A stretch of 64,000 nucleotides of DNA from Sapria himalayana (taxonomy: Eukaryota > Streptophyta > Magnoliopsida > Malpighiales > Rafflesiaceae). The stretch covers positions 149,297 to 213,296 of the forward strand of contig JAREIK010002623.1 of the NCBI GenBank assembly GCA_029783825.1. The letters run 5' to 3'. This document shows, one piece after another, positions 38,331-52,189 of this stretch. The first letter of the stretch is position 1. The number at the start of each line of letters is the position of its first letter. The notes under the pieces are model-generated. The model was not told the DNA's origin. It was given only the letters and a program-made list of their open reading frames with translations, and searched no databases. Position numbers and translations under genes: made by a program.

Positions 38331-40230
38331 TCAATGAACAATCAAGATTATCAAATTCACCACCAGAATATTTCTTGAGATCGAGTCTCAGCATTCAGCA
38401 TTTTTCCTCGCAAAGAAAGAGAAGTATCAGAAGCAGTTCCAAAATCAAAGTCAGGATGATCATCGTAATCATTTGCAGCCATTTCTTTTCTACTAAAATA
38501 ACCTAATGAAAGTAAGGCACGCAGATGAACATGAGGAGCTGCTCCAATGGTTTCCCTGGCAATTTTTGAAGTAGTTTCTACTTGTCATAGTCTTGCAAAT
38601 GCAGGGAGTGTGAATGAATCATAAATTGAAGAAATTTGGGATTGTTCTATCATTGAGAGAGTGTTGGTGAGCCAAAGATAGTCTATCGTAGAAAAAGGTT
38701 GATGATCATAACGAGGTTGACACATTTGGATATTCATGGAATTGATGTCAGTGTTTCCACTAGCACTATGAAGGGATTAATCAGCTATCTTGCCTATTCT
38801 TTAAGAAGCATCAAGAGAGTTGCGAGGTTTGTCACTTAATGAGGCAATCTAGCTCTCATATGCTTTAACAATTTGGGGTGATTATCATTGACAGTCATGC
38901 CCTTAAAAAATCTATGCTTAGGAAGTATGGTGATTATGGTATGGCTTCAAGGGTAGACATAAAGATCATTACTCTGTGAAAGTTGTGCAAAGCCAGCCCT
39001 CTCATCTTTCTTGTACCCTCTTGCAGGCCTCTTTCATGCTTTCCGGTTCAGAGTTTGACTCTGTTCTAAATCTCTCATTAACATCCTAACATGTCAGGAA
39101 TGACAGAGCCATTCTAATTCAATGATCAAAGAATGCATATCATGTTTTCGTGTAAGCAAATAATAAGCAATGAAATGTAACTCACCATGACCATGGTACA
39201 CAAACTCATGATGAATGATAGGGTTCGAAGAAGTAAAATAACTAGATATTAAAAATGATATAGTTTCATTTTGCTAAGTATGGGTAGAAAGTGTTACCAC
39301 AAATCAAATGCTCCTACATATAAGATAAGTGATGAAGAGTAAGCATTAAACAATAAATATATAAACAACTTTAAGAGCTAGCACACTTTTTGGTGATTTG
39401 AAATCCATTAAACATTAAAAAGAATAATCATTAAAAAAAATTCACAATTTTATAAATATACAAGTGTTTAGATAAAATGTTTTGTTTAAAATTTTTTTAT
39501 AAATGTTACATATATATAATTATATATTTGTAACACGTTTATAAATATTATATAGTATACATATCATATTTATATAAACATTATAAATATTTTATATTTA
39601 TATAAAAATATATATGTTATATAAATGTTTACAAAAATGTATAGATATTTTATTTGTTATATAAATGTTATATAAAAAAATATATAAATGGATAGTTTTA
39701 TGTAAATGGTGTAAAATATTTATAAACATTTATACATATGTATAAATATTTATATATAACAATATATGTTTATATAAACATATCAATGTTTATATATAAT
39801 GTAATATGTATATATATATTAAAGTATAGACATTTATATATAATGTCATATGATTATATAAATGTATAAAAAATTATAAATAATGTTATCTATTTATAAT
39901 ATTTTTGGATACAAAAAAATAGAACCTATAAACATTGATTTTGTTTTTTCTTAAGTTACGGAAGCAGAAAACTTTAAGCATACTTTTTTTATTAAGTAAC
40001 ATAAGCAGAAAACATTAAACATAATTTTTTTATTAAGTTACAGAAGCAAAAAACATTAAGCATAAATTTTTTTTAAGTTACAAAAGTAGAAAACGAAATG
40101 TACATTTTATATTTAAAATCTATAAATCCCTAATTTTTTAAACAGTTAAAGAACAAAGTTTACACTAACCATTTGCTATTTCATTAATGTCATAGAGTTA
40201 ACATCATATAAGTGATGTGAAAATAGAAGA
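38331..40230. repeat. 1.9-kb direct duplication, right copy
   Basis: See the left copy at 35965-37862. This copy has its own indels, for example an extra G in the segment matching 36655 (CTTGCAGGCCTC for CTTGCAGCCTC), and ends in AAGAAAGAAAAATAAAATTT. Confidence 0.92.
38400..39100 (-). pseudogene. Captured host-gene fragment, copy 2
   Basis: This is the same minus-strand segments as 36030-36730 (VVFAQLSQ.., YVYPRSHTIITILPKH-like, ..DKPRNSLDAS). It has the same one-base deletion and stop plus an additional frameshift near 39020. It gives no longer frame than copy 1 and is not functional. Confidence 0.5.
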
Positions 40231-41240
40231 AAGAAAAATAAAATTTCATATTATTTGATATAATTTATAATTTATATAATATTAAAAATTATTTAAAGCT
40301 TAGAAGATCAATAAAAAATGTTATATTTATTATTTTAATAAAAAGTAGAATATTATAAGTTAATAGCAAAGATCTTACTCAATTGTTTAATTCTTATAAA
40401 TTTGAGTAGGGACAAAAAACATGAATTAAAATCAACTTAGGGTCAGTTTGGTAGTACTTTCTAAAAGTGTTTATTGGCGAAAAAATAATTTAAGTATTTT
40501 AAGGACAAAAAAAATTAATTAGTAATATTTTAAATAATTCTTTTTCGAACCCTAATAAAACACATGAAGTGTTCATTTAATAACCACGATGAGATATTTA
40601 TTTTTTAAATCATCTAAATTTTTTTGATGTAATCAAAACATCTATGTATTTATCATTAAATATCAATTTACTTTCTTTTAGATTTTAAAAATAATTTGAA
40701 TTCTTTTTTTCCTAAATTTGTAAATCTTTTGGTAAATATTTTTTTTAAAATATTACTATAATCATTAAAATATTTTTTTTATTTTAAATAATATAAATAT
40801 ATTTTTCTTTATTCATTAATTCAAATATTTTTATAATTTTTTTTATTTAATCATATAATTATATATTTTACCTTTTTAGTAGTAGTAATTTTTTTATATG
40901 TTCATTTATTAATTAAATTATCTTACAAAAAGATTATTATAAATATATAATTAATTATTTAATGTTTTTTAATTAATATATTTAATTATCATAATTAAAT
41001 ATTTTAGAAAAATAATTTGTATACTTTTTAAAATATTTTATTTAATCATTATTAATATAAAATATTTTTTCTATTTATATAATTTTGAAATTATTTTTTT
41101 ATAATATTCTATTTTTATAATAATGTGAGGTGAATTTGTATTTCAAGAAATGCTCATCCATAGGTCATGGCATACCTTTAATATAGACAATTACATAAAA
41201 AATTAAAATAAATAATATATAAAAAAATAAAATAATTAAA
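40231..41240. other. AT-rich interior, no recognised gene
   Basis: Very AT-rich sequence. A segment at about 40438-40480 (TTAGGGTCAGTTTGGTAGTA) looks like the start of a small non-autonomous element of the GGGTC.GTTTGGTA type, but no partner end was seen. Confidence 0.45.
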
Positions 41241-41833
41241 GATTAGCGATGGAAATTATTCCCAACACAAAAGCTAGGTAAAAATCTATAACTAAATGCA
41301 TATATTTTTTAATAATTGTCGTTTATGGTATAATCACTTGCAAAAAAACATTCATATATTGATAATGTCTCGATCTAATTAGCTAGAGAGAATTTGTCTC
41401 TAATTTCATCACTAAATTTCCCTAATTTAATTGTGGGGAAATCAACAAAAAGTAGTGACAGATTATGTCACGATCTAATCATCTCGGGAAATCCATCGAT
41501 AATTCCGTAGCTAATTCCACTGCTATATTTCCCACTTTTCAATGCAAGGAAATTTAGAAAAAAAATTGTTGCGGATAATTTCTCATTCTAATTAGCAAGG
41601 GGAATTCCGACGCTAAATCCATCGCTAGATTAGCTAGGGAAGCTCCGTCGGTAAAATTGACGAAATATTTTGAATCATTGATTTCCATCGTTGATCGTCT
41701 TTAATCCTTTAAAATTTTTATTTCAATACCACATCAAATATTCCTTGCTATTCCCTAAATAATTACTCACTATTTAGCTAGGAATTATTCCTTAGCTAAA
41801 TTTCACTATATAAATTTACATTTTTTTGTAGTG
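41241..41833 (-). mobile_element. CACTA-type terminus with subterminal repeats (unpaired)
   Basis: Read on the minus strand, the end is CACTACAAAAAAATGTAAA. It is followed by CTAGCTAAATAGTGAG, GACGGAGCTTCCCTAGC and similar subterminal motifs. Thirteen or more bases match the terminus at 7893. GATA array 3 starts directly after 41833. No left end of the same element is found between here and 35880, so either its left part was lost or the whole 7893-41833 interval is one rearranged composite. Confidence 0.8.
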
Positions 41834-43956
41834 GACATAATGATTGATAGATTGAAAGACATTGATAAATAGTTTAATAGATAGATAGATAGATCGATAG
41901 ATAAATCGATTGATAGATAGATAAATAGATAGACATATAAATAAACAAATAGATAGACAAATAGATAAAGAAATAGATAGACAAATAGATAGCGAGATTA
42001 TTAGATAATAGATGGATAGATAGACAGATAATTAGTTAGTTAGTTAGATATTTAGATATATAGATAAATAGAAAGATTGAGAGATAGGTAGATAGATAAG
42101 TAGTAATATAGATAGATAAATAGATAGATAGATAGATAGATAGTTAGATAGATAAATAAATAAGTGGATATATATATATATACACACACAGATATATAAA
42201 CAAATAGATAGATAGACAAATTAAATAAGTGAAATAGAAAGATAGATAGGTGAAAGATAGACAGACAAACAAATAGGCAGATAGGTTGTCAGCCAGATAG
42301 GTAGATAGTCATGTAGGTAGATAGATAGACAGACAAACAAAGGGATTGACAGACAAACAGATAGATAGATAGACCGATAGACAAACAAACAAATAGAAAG
42401 ACATATATAGACAAGAAAGACAAATATACATATAAACTGACAATTTAATAAAAAATTTATAAATAGATTTATAGACATAAAGATAGATAGATAGATATAT
42501 TGATAGATGGATAGATTGATTGATAAACATAATGATAGATAGATTGATAGACATTTTGATAGAAAGATTTATAGATATATTGATAGATAGATTGAGGATA
42601 AGTTGATAGACAGATTAATAAATAGATGGATAGATGATAGATATATAGATAGATAAATAGACAGATAGATAGATATGAAGATAAATAGATAGACAAATAG
42701 ATAGACATATTATTAGAAATATAGACAAATAGATAGATAGATAGATAGATAAACAGATAGAAAGATATATAGATAGGTAAATAGATAAATAGAAAGATAT
42801 ATAGATATATAGATAAACAGATAGATACATAGACAGATAGATATATAAATAGACAAGTAGATACATAGATAGATAGGTAGATAGACATATATATTGATAG
42901 ATAGATAAATAGAGTGACATACAAATAGATAGAAAGATATATAAATAGATAGAAATAAAGATAAACAGATAAAGAGACATATAGATAGATAGATATAGAT
43001 ATATATAGATAGAGAGAGAGATAGACAGATTGATTGATTGATTGATAAATAGATTGATAGATAGAATAATAGACAGATTGATAAATGGATTGATAATTAG
43101 TTTGATAGATAGATTGATAGACAGATTGATTGATAAATTGATAAATAAATTGATAGAAATTAGATAGACAAATTGATAGACTATTAGAAAGACAGATAGA
43201 TAGATAGATATATAGATAGTTAGATAAATATATAGATATATAGTTAGATATATAAAAAGATAGAGAGTTAGATAGAGAGATAGATAGAGAGATAGATAGA
43301 TAGAGAGATATATAGATTGATAGATTGTCAGATTATTAGATAGAAAGATAGAAATATTATTAGATTGATAGATTTAAAATTAGATATACATATAGATAGA
43401 TAGATAGATAGATAGATAAAAATAAAGATATATAGATTGAAAGTTAGACAGAAAGATATTCAAATAGTTATACTTATAGATTAATAGAAATATATATAGA
43501 AATAAAGAGACATAGATAATTGACGTATAGATAGACATATAGAAGGATATACAAATAGATAGATAGCCAAATAGACAGATAGATAGATATATATATAGAT
43601 AGACAGATAAATAAATAGACAAAAATATAGACTGATAAATAGACAGACAGACAGACATATAGATAGATAGAATGATAGACATATAGATACACAGATAAAT
43701 AGGAAGATTGATAGACATATAGATATGCATATAGACAAACAGATAGATAGACACATAGATACACACATAGATAGATAGAGATATTGATAGATAGATAGAT
43801 AGAAAGCTAGATTGACAGATAAATATATGTAAAAATATATAGAAATATAGATAGACACATAGATAGATAGATTGATTGATAGACAGAGAGATAGATAGAC
43901 AAATAGTTTGATCGACAGATAAATAAAAAAATAGATTGACAGATAAATAGATAGAT

Positions 43957-44047
43957 AGATATACAAATAGAAAAAAGATAGATAGATATACAAATAGAAA
44001 AAAGATAGATAGATATACAAATAGAAAAAAGATAGATAGATAGATAA
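43957..44047. repeat. 31-bp-type minisatellite in array 3
   Basis: GATAGATATACAAATAGAAA plus AAAGATA occurs three times in tandem with almost no change. The low divergence against the surrounding array marks a recent local expansion. Confidence 0.85.
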
Positions 44048-44077
44048 GAAGATAGGCAGATAGATTGATAGATAGAT

Positions 44078-44079
<2 letters not shown>

Positions 44080-44131
<52 letters not shown>
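44080..44131. repeat. (TA)n microsatellite
   Basis: About 25 uninterrupted TA units. Runs of this length are prone to cruciform formation and to assembly error. Confidence 0.95.
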
Positions 44132-44137
<6 letters not shown>

Positions 44138-47100
44138 AAATATAGAAAGATAAATAGATCGATAGACAAATAGACACATAAATATTAAGATGGATAGATA
44201 AATAATTAGATAGATAGACATATAGATTGCTAGGTAGTAAAGTAGACAATCAAGTAGGCAGGCATATAGGCATAAATACATACAAACAAATAGGTAGTTA
44301 GATAGACAGACAAACAAAGAGACAGACAAATAGAAAAAAAGTTAGACAGGAAAACAGAAAGATAGATAAATAGTTTGACACATAGTTTGTTAGACACATA
44401 GATAGATTGATAGGGTGATAGATAGATAGATTGATAGACAAATATATAAACAGATAGATATATAGATATATAGTTAGATAGATAGTTAGATAGATAGACA
44501 TATATATATATATATAGACATATTGATAGTTAGAATGATAGAAAGATTGATATACATATTGATAGATAGATTGATAAAAATATTGATAATAGAATGATAG
44601 ATAGATATATAAAAAGTTTGAAAGATATATAAATAAATAGATTTAAAGATAGACAGATAAATAGATAGATAGATACATAGATAGATAGACAGATAGATTG
44701 AAAGATTATTAAATAGATACATAGATATATAAATAGATAGATAGGTAGACACATAGATAGATAGATAGACAGATGATAGATATATAGACAGATAGATATA
44801 TAGATAGATAAAAAATAAATATATAGATAGAGCAATAGAAAGATAGATAGATAGATAGTTAGATATAAAGATAGATAGATAACAAATAGATAGATAGACA
44901 AGTAGATAGGTAGATACATAGATTGATAGATAGATATTTCGATAGACAGATAGATAGACAAATAGTTAGACAAACAGAAAGTCAAATAGACAGATAGAAA
45001 AATAGACACACAAATAGTTGTCAAATAGATAGATAGACAGATAGATAGACAAATAGATAGATAGATAGACAAAAATATAGATATATAGATAAAAAAACAA
45101 TATATAGATAGACAGGAAAATAGATAGACAGATATACACACAAATTGATAGCTAGATAGGCAGGTAGCCATGTTGGAAGATAGTCAGGCAAGTAGGCATA
45201 TGGACTGAAAAAAATTTAGATATATAGATAGATTGATAAATAGATAGAAAGTCAAATAAACATACAAAAAGATAGATTGACAGACAATAGAAAGTCAAAT
45301 AAACATCTAGATAGATAGTTTACAGACGAATTGATAGACACATTGATATAGAGAAATATATATTGATTGATAGATAGAAAATAGATAGATAGACAGCTTG
45401 ATAGATAGAATGATAGAAATATTGCTAGACATAATTATTAAAAGATTGAAAGACAGATTGATAGACATCTTGTAAGATAATTTGATATACAAATTGATAA
45501 ATAGATGGATAGATAGATTGATATATAGATAGATAGATAGATAGATTGATAAGCAACGAGATAGACAAATATATAGACATAAAGATAGACTAATATTTAG
45601 ATAGATTATTAGACAAATAGACAAACAGATAGACATATAAATAAATAGATAGATAGATACATATACAAATAGAATGATAGAGTGATAGGTAGATAGATAG
45701 ATAGAAATATAGATAGATAAATAGATAGATAGATAGCCAGATAGATAGACAGATAGTAATATAAATAGTTAAAAATATAGTTAGAAAAACAAATAGAAAA
45801 GTAGATAAACAGATAAATTGATAGATAGATAGATAGATATACATTTAGATAGATAGATAGATAAACAAACATATAGATAGTTGGATAGCTTGTCAAATAG
45901 ATAGATAGATAGATATACATGCAGACCAACAAATAGATAGATAGGTAGCTATCCATGTTGATAGATAGTCAGGCAAGTTTTCAGTTAGACAGAAAAATAA
46001 ATTAATAGACAGACAGATAGATAGATAAATAGATAGACTGATAGACAAACAAACAAATAGAAAGATATATAGACAGACAACAAAAAGACAAATAGACATT
46101 AAACAGACAAATTGATATATAAATCGAAAGACAAATTTATAGACAAAAAAATAAATAAATAGATTGATAGATAGATAGACGATTAGATAGACAGATAGAT
46201 TGATTGTTTCAATGACATAATGATAGATAGATTGATAGTATAAGAGAGATAGATAGATATATTGATAGACAAATTGATAGATATATTAATAAATAAATGG
46301 ATAGATAGATAGATAGAAAAATAGAGAGAAAGATAGATAGACAAATAGATAGATATATTGATAGACAGATAGATAAATAGATAGATGGCCAAATAGATAG
46401 ACATATTATTAGAAAAAGAAATAGATAGACAGACAAACAGATAGACAGGTAGATAGATAGTTAGATAAAAAGTTGATAGACTAATAGATAGATATATAGA
46501 TATGTATATAGATAAATAGAAAGATGGATAGATAGACAAATAGATAGATAGATACATAGAAAGACTAATAGATTGAAAGATTGATATAAACATATATAGA
46601 CATATAGATAAACAAATAGATAGATAAGTAGATAAATAAATAGATAAATAGACAGATAGATAGATAGATAGACAAATAGATATATAGATACATAGATAGA
46701 TATACATACAAATATATAGAAAGATATATAAACAGATAGAAATATATATATATATATATATATAGATAAATAGAGAGATAGAAAGTTAGATATATAGATA
46801 GATAGACAGGTTAATAGATAAATTGATAGTCAAATTGATAGACATATTGATAAATGGATTATTAGATAGTTTGATTAATAGATTGATAGAAAGATTGATA
46901 GACAATGGATATACAAAATGATAGTCAATTAGATACGCAGATGGATAGATGGATAGATAGACAGATAAAAAAATATATAGATAGATATAACAGGATATCG
47001 AGAGATAGATAGATATAAGATAGATAGATAGTCAGATTATTATATCGATAAATAGTTATAAATATTATAAGATAGAAAGATTTATAAATAGATAGACAAA

Positions 47101-50049
47101 TAGATAGAAATCTATATAGACAGATAGATAGCAAGATAAATAGATAGATAGATAAAAAATAGATAAATATATTGAAAGAAAGATAGATAAGCAGATAGAT
47201 GGATGGAATGATAGAGAGACATAAATATAGTCATATAGTAAGATAGATAGATAGATTGATTGATTGACATATAGATAGACATATAGTTAGATAGATAGAA
47301 AGATAGATAGAATGAAAGATAGATAGATATACAAAAAGATAGAATGATAAATAGATAGATATATAGATAGAAAGAAAGATAGATAGATATATAGACATAT
47401 AGATATATAGACATATAGATATATAGAAAGATAGAATGATAGATAGAAATAGAGATTGATTGATTGATTGATAGATAGATAGTTGACACATAGATTGACA
47501 CATATATAGATAGAAAGATTGACATGTATATAAATAAGCAGATTGACAGATAAATAGATTGAAAAATAGATATAAAGACAGATAGATACATAGATTGATA
47601 GATAGATAGATATTCAGATAGCTAGATAGATAGATTGACAGATTGATTGAAATATAAATAGATAGATAGATATATAATAGATAAATAGATAGATAAGTAA
47701 ATAGGCAGTAGATAAATTATTAGATAGATATATAGATAGACAGATAGATATATAGATAAATAGATAGATAGAAAGATAGTTAGAGGGATAAATAGAAAAA
47801 CATACATATAGACAAATTGACACACAAATAGTTTGAGTGATAGATAGTAAGTTAGATTGACAGAGACATAGATAGTTGGCAGTTAGGTAGGTAGTAAATC
47901 ATGTAAGTACGTAGAATACAATATTGACATACAAACAAATAGGCAGATAGAAAATAGACAAATAAAGAGATAGAAAACCAGATAGATAGATAGATAGGCA
48001 AATAGTCATAAAGATAGATAGATAGTTAATACATAGATTAATAGACACACATAAATAGATTGATAGAGAGATAGATAGACATATAGATATAGATAGATAG
48101 ATATATATATATATATATATATATTGATAGTTAAACAAATAAATAGACAGATTGATAAATAGAATGATAAAAATATTGATAAAATAGTGATAGACAATTT
48201 TATAGAAATATTACTAGATAGAATGATAGATAAATATATAGATAAATAGATAGATAGATAGATAAATAGATAGATTGACATATTATTATATAGAAACATA
48301 GATAGATATATAAATAGATAGATAGATAGGTAGGTAGATAGACAGATAGATTGATAGAAAGAAAGACAGATAGATATATAGACAGATAGATAGACATATA
48401 GATAGATATAGAGATAGATTCATAGATACACAGATAGAAAGATAAATAGACAGACAAATAGAGAGACATATAGATAGGTAGATAGATAGATATACATATA
48501 CATAGATAGATAGATATATAGACGGGTCGATAGAAAGATAGAGAGATAGATAGATAAATAGATAGCCAGATAAAAGACAGATATATTGACAAAAAGATAG
48601 GCATGTTGATAGATAGATAGATATATAGATAGATAGATAGATAGATAGATAGACATACAGTTTGATAGAGAGAAAGACAGGCAGATAGATATACAAATAG
48701 ACACAAAATAAATAAATAAATAAATAAATATATATATATATATATATATATATTGATAGATAGTTAGTTATATAGGTAGACAAACAAATAAGCAGGCATA
48801 TAGAAAGATAGACAAACAAAAATTGGCAGATAAATAGACATACAAACAAAGAGAAAAAAAATAGACAGATAGATATATCGATAGAGAGAAAGAAAGATTG
48901 TTTTATACATAGATTTATAGACATATAGTTAGACAGATTGATAGAAAGTTAGATAGACAGATAGATAGATAGACAGATAAACAAACAGATAGATATATAG
49001 ATAGATAGACATATAGATAGATATATTGATAGATATACAAATATATAAAAAGATTGAAAGATAGAATGATAAAAAGATTGATTGACATATTGATAGATAG
49101 ATTTATAAATAGATTGATAGATAGATTCATAAATAGATAGATAAATAAATAGACAGATAAATATATAGAAAGATATATAGGTTTATTTAGACAAAAATAT
49201 AAAGAGATAGATAGACAGACAGATAAATAAATACATAGATAGATAGATTGATAGATAGATAGATAGAAAGATTGACAAATAGATAGATAGAAAGATAGAC
49301 AGACAGACATATAGATATATAGATAGATACACAAATAGATAGATAGATAGATAGGCAAAAGAACATACAAACAAACATATAGATAGAAAAACTGATAGTT
49401 ATGCAGACATAGAAATTGATAAATAGATTGATACACATTAAGATAGATAGATATATATATATAAACAAATTGATAAATAGATTTATAAACAGATAGTTAG
49501 ACAAATAAATAAATAGATAGATAGATGGATTAATAGAAAGATAGATGAATTAAAAGAAATATTGATAGACATATTGATATAGAGATTGAAAGGAGATTGA
49601 TAGACAGATTGATTGATTGATTAATAGTCTGACAGATAGATTGATAGATATAAAGACAGACAGATAGATAGATTGATTGATTGATCGATTGATTGAAAGA
49701 TTATTAGATTGATATATCTATCAATAAATAGACAGATACATAGACACATAGATAGATAGATAGATAGATAGATAGAAATAGAAAGACAAATAGATAGACA
49801 GATAGAAAGATATATAAATAGACAGATAGATAAATTGAGAGATAGACAAATAGATAGTTAGAAATATAGACATATAGATAAACCAAAAGATAGATAGATA
49901 GACAGACATATATATATATAGATAAATAGTTAGATATACAGATAGACAAATAGATAGATATATATATATATATATATACAAACACACACACATATACATT
50001 CAGATAGATAGATAGATTGATTGCCAAACAGATAGTTAAAAAATAGAAC

Positions 50050-51690
50050 AATAGATAGATAAATAGATAGACAGATAGTTATATAAATAGATAGTCATAT
50101 AGATAGATAATGAGATAAATAAATAGATAGACAAATAGATAGAAGTTAGATAGACTGATAGATAGACTGATAGATAGACATTTAAATAGATAGATAGATA
50201 GATAAATAGAGAGGTAGATAGAAGGATGGATAGAGAGATAGACAGTTAGATAGATACACAGACAGAAAGATTGATAGATAGACAGATTGATAGACAAATA
50301 GATTAATAGATAGATAGACAAATAGATAGGCAGACAAATAGACAGACAGAAAGATAGGTTGATTGATAGACTTATAGATATATAGATACATAGATAGATA
50401 GATAGACAGATGGATATATAGATTGATAGATAGATTGATAGACAACTTGATAGAAGGCATATTGATAGATAGATAGATAGATAAGATATATTGATATAAA
50501 GATAGATAAATAGATAGATATAGAGACTGATAGATAGATAGACAGATAGACAGATAGATAGATAGAAAGATTGATTGCCAAATAGATTGTTAAAAAATAG
50601 ATAGATAGATAGATAGATAAATAGATAGACAGATAGATAGATAAATAGATAGTTATATAGATAGACAACGAGATAAACAAATAGATAGACAGATAGATTG
50701 AAAGATAGATAGACTGATAGATAAAAGTTAGATAGACTGATAGATAGACATATAAATAGATAAATAGATAGATAAATAGAGAGGTAGATAGAAGGATAGA
50801 TAGATAGATAGATAGACAGTTAGATAGGTACATAGGTAGAAAGATTGATAGATAGACAGATTGACAGATTGACAGATAAATAGATTAATAGATAGATAGA
50901 CAAATAGATAGGCACACAAATAGACCGACAGAAAGATAGGTTGATTGATAGAAAAATAGATATATAGATACATAGATAGATAGATAGATAGATGGATATA
51001 TATATTGATAAATTGATTGATTGACAAATTGATAGAAGGCATATTGAAAGATAAATAGATAGATAAGATATATTGATATAAAGATAGATAAATAGATAGA
51101 TATAGAGAGTGATAGATAGATAGACAGATAGACAGATAGATAGACAAATTGATTACCAAATAGATAGTTAAAAAATAGATAGATAGATAGATAAATAGAT
51201 AGACAGATAGATATAGAAATAGATAGTCATATAGATAGACAACGAGATAAACAAATAGATAGACAGATAGATAGAAAGATAGATAGACTGATAGATAGAC
51301 ATATAAATAGATAGATAGATAGATAGATAGATAAATAGAGAGGTAGATAGTAGGATGGATAGATAGATAGACAGTTAGATAGATACACAGACAGAAAGAT
51401 TGATAGATAGACAGATTGACAGACAAATAGATTAATAGATAGATAGATAAATAGATAGACAGACAAATAGATAGACAGAAAGATAGGTTGATTGATAGAC
51501 ATATAGATATAAAGATACATAGATAGATAGACAGACAGATGGATATATAGATTAATAGATCGATTGATAGACAACTTGATAGAAGACATATTGATATATA
51601 GATAGATAAGATATATTGATATAAAGATAGATAAATAGATAGATATAGAGACTGATAGATAGATAGACAGATAGACAGATAAATAGAGAC
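50050..51690. repeat. Higher-order repeat of ~545-580 bp, three copies
   Basis: Marker words recur in the same order: AGGTTGATTGATAG near 50357, 50937 and 51485, and ATAAGATATATTGATATAAA at 50481, 51063 and 51606. Spacings are therefore about 582 and 543 bp. This gives the array a satellite-like second level of organisation at the edge next to the CACTA end at 51697. Confidence 0.85.
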
Positions 51691-51696
51691 AAATAG

Positions 51697-52140
51697 CACT
51701 ACATGAAAAGCCTAAATTGCTAGTGAAAATTCTCTAGCTATATGGGCTTTTTTCATCGCTAAAATAGAATAACGACAGAATAATGACGAAAATTATCCCA
51801 AGCTAAAAAGTTTCACACAAAATATTAACGAGAAAATATAATTTCCTGGCTAATTTTCTAACCACAAAATTTCTTTAGCTAATCTTTTTTTCCCTTGCTA
51901 ATTTTATCATAATTAAGAATAGTAATTAATATTTTTAATTAAATATATACAAATAATTCTATATCTAAATTTAAAATGAAAAATTATCTAGCTATTTTTA
52001 CAATTTTTTTCACAAAAAATGTGATTACATATTTTAAGATTTTTATATTAAATTAAATAAAAACATATACTATAAACAATTTTTTATGATTAACAAAAAG
52101 AAAAAGCAGCTCAAAAATTTTGTTGATTTAATTGTTACAT
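51697..52140 (-). mobile_element. CACTA-type terminus and subterminal region (third family member)
   Basis: Array 3 stops at CACTACATGAAAAGCC. Subterminal motifs follow (CTCTAGCTATATGGGC, CCCTTGCTAATTTT). From about 51765 the sequence parallels 7960-8320: both contain GCTAAAATAGAATAACGA, then GATTACATATTTT and AATTAAATAAAAACATA. Transposase remnants at 52190-53400 read towards this end, so it is the transcriptional 3' terminus. No matching left end is seen before 57240. Confidence 0.82.
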
Positions 52141-52189
52141 AGTTAAAACAAAATCATCATCCTCATATTTTTTAAAACTAAATCATTAT

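Larger units (their letters stand above)
41834..51696. repeat. Degenerate GATA/GACA tetranucleotide array 3
   Basis: This is the longest uninterrupted array in the window, again with GATA on the plus strand and frequent GACA and GATT variants. It contains secondary repeats: a three-unit minisatellite at 43957-44047, (TA)n runs near 44080-44131, 46747-46762 and 48106-48122, and an AAAT run at about 48707-48730. It is cut at 51697 by a CACTA-type end. Long minus-strand frames (up to 323 codons) are Tyr-Leu-Ser-Ile repeats. Confidence 0.95.

Noticed and set aside
40438..40640. Possible small transposon starting TTAGGGTCAGTTTGGTAG
   Set aside because: Only one end-like sequence was seen; no inverted partner or target duplication.
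50728..51699. Long minus-strand frames (up to 323 codons) rich in Tyr, Leu, Ser and Ile, and the similar frames in all four arrays
   Set aside because: (TATC)n lacks stop codons in all three frames and always reads Tyr-Leu-Ser-Ile. Overlapping frames on the same strand are equally long, and there are no starts, domains or codon signals.
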